Of a DNA stretch of 64,000 nt, positions 63,730-64,000 are shown piece by piece. Numbering within the stretch: position 1 is the stretch's first letter; the number at the start of each line of letters is the position of its first letter. This DNA comes from Streptomyces sp. NBC_01306. GTDB taxonomy: Bacteria; Actinomycetota; Actinomycetes; Streptomycetales; Streptomycetaceae. Under the pieces are notes generated by a model. The model ran no database searches. It saw nothing but the letters and a program-made list of their open reading frames with translations, and was not told where the DNA came from. Made by a program: the position numbers and the translations under genes. The stretch covers positions 1,739,501-1,803,500 of the forward strand of contig NZ_JAPEPC010000001.1 in assembly GCF_026340465.1 (NCBI RefSeq). Reading direction: 5' to 3'.

Positions 63730-64000
63730 CTACGGGACCAGGCCCAGCCGCTCGGCGGCCACCACGGCGTCGACCGGGACGGTGACCGGCTGCGGCGCTC
63801 CCGCGACGGCCCAGTCCGGGTCCTTGAGGCCGTTGCCGGTGACCGTGCAGACGATCCGCTGGCCGGGGTCGACCTTGCCCTCTTCAGCGGCCTTCAGCAG
63901 ACCGGCGACCGAAGCGGCCGAAGCGGGCTCCACGAAGACACCCTCCTGCGAGGCCAACAGCCGGTACGCGGAGAGGATCTGACGGTCGGTGACCTCGTCG
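63730..64000 (-). CDS. thrC: Threonine synthase, C-terminal part
   Basis: The last 90 codons of a PLP-dependent threonine synthase (O-phosphohomoserine to threonine); the gene continues beyond the window edge. The visible part includes [23 protein letters not shown] and [15 protein letters not shown], which match the C-terminal region of ThrC proteins (GNG-KD). Together with thrB downstream it is the end of the threonine pathway. The stop is complete at 63730. Confidence 0.92.
   Translation of the reverse strand, partial: DEVTDRQILSAYRLLASQEGVFVEPASAASVAGLLKAAEEGKVDPGQRIVCTVTGNGLKDPDWAVAGAPQPVTVPVDAVVAAERLGLVP

Overview
This window is a stretch of high-GC actinobacterial chromosome that most resembles Streptomyces. 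The evidence is codon-position GC, GTG/TTG starts, very tight 1-4 nt gene overlaps, the coiled-coil polarity proteins Scy and FilP, the actinobacterial mismatch endonuclease NucS, an F-ATPase operon with the long fused-type delta subunit, and an Arg/Gly-rich Rho. From memory, gene order matches the S. coelicolor segment from about SCO5415 (icmA) down to SCO5355 (thrC). Everything here was read by eye; no database search was run.

Layout. 1-8900: end of a sensor kinase, a drug-type ABC exporter with its MarR regulator, isobutyryl-CoA mutase large subunit (icmA), two DUF3817 membrane proteins around a MarR regulator and an MTH1187-family protein, a tightly coupled trio of AIM24 genes, and another MarR gene with a probable leaderless promoter. 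8905-16150: an accessory-looking block not expected in this conserved neighbourhood. It has a PfkB kinase on the minus strand and, divergently, a GntR/UTRA regulator, a second PfkB kinase, two related small proteins of unknown function, a BtpA/SgcQ-family TIM barrel, a TenA-like protein and a CsbX/RbtT-type MFS carrier. It looks like an inducible uptake-and-breakdown pathway for an unidentified, probably sugar- or nucleoside-like compound, and is the best candidate here for an undescribed system. 16200-20240: a two-component system, a secreted PepSY protein with phased repeats in front of it, and an MFS exporter. 20449-23370: meaB, acetyl-CoA acetyltransferase and methylmalonyl-CoA epimerase.

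23548-35600: scy and filP (tip growth), two tandem ATPase/permease ABC modules that look like a duplication, a zinc-ribbon-like protein with a 36-codon ORF upstream, a flavin-dependent monooxygenase-like protein, an SCO5389-family protein and nucS. 35700-43400: a large membrane-anchored NTPase-like protein, a STAS protein, 3-hydroxybutyryl-CoA dehydrogenase, a TetR regulator divergent from an ABC exporter, ATP:cob(I)alamin adenosyltransferase and a DUF2550 protein. 43521-51421: the F1Fo ATP synthase operon, read leftwards in the order atpI-B-E-F-H-A-G-D-C. 51730-64000: a WecA/MraY-like glycosyl-1-phosphate transferase, a divergent glyA paralogue, a phosphatase-fold protein lacking its catalytic cysteine, threonylcarbamoyl-AMP synthase, prmC, prfA, rpmE, an LCP protein, rho, thrB and the 3' end of thrC.

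Shared themes. Several genes serve adenosylcobalamin-dependent acyl-CoA metabolism (icmA, meaB, mce, the adenosyltransferase, thiolase and hydroxyacyl-CoA dehydrogenase). The right-hand block covers translation termination, transcription termination and energy supply. Thirteen stem-loops mark transcript ends or operon-internal sites, and several regulators have candidate operators, the clearest being the GntR site between its own -35 and -10. No tRNA, rRNA, CRISPR array or insertion sequence was seen.
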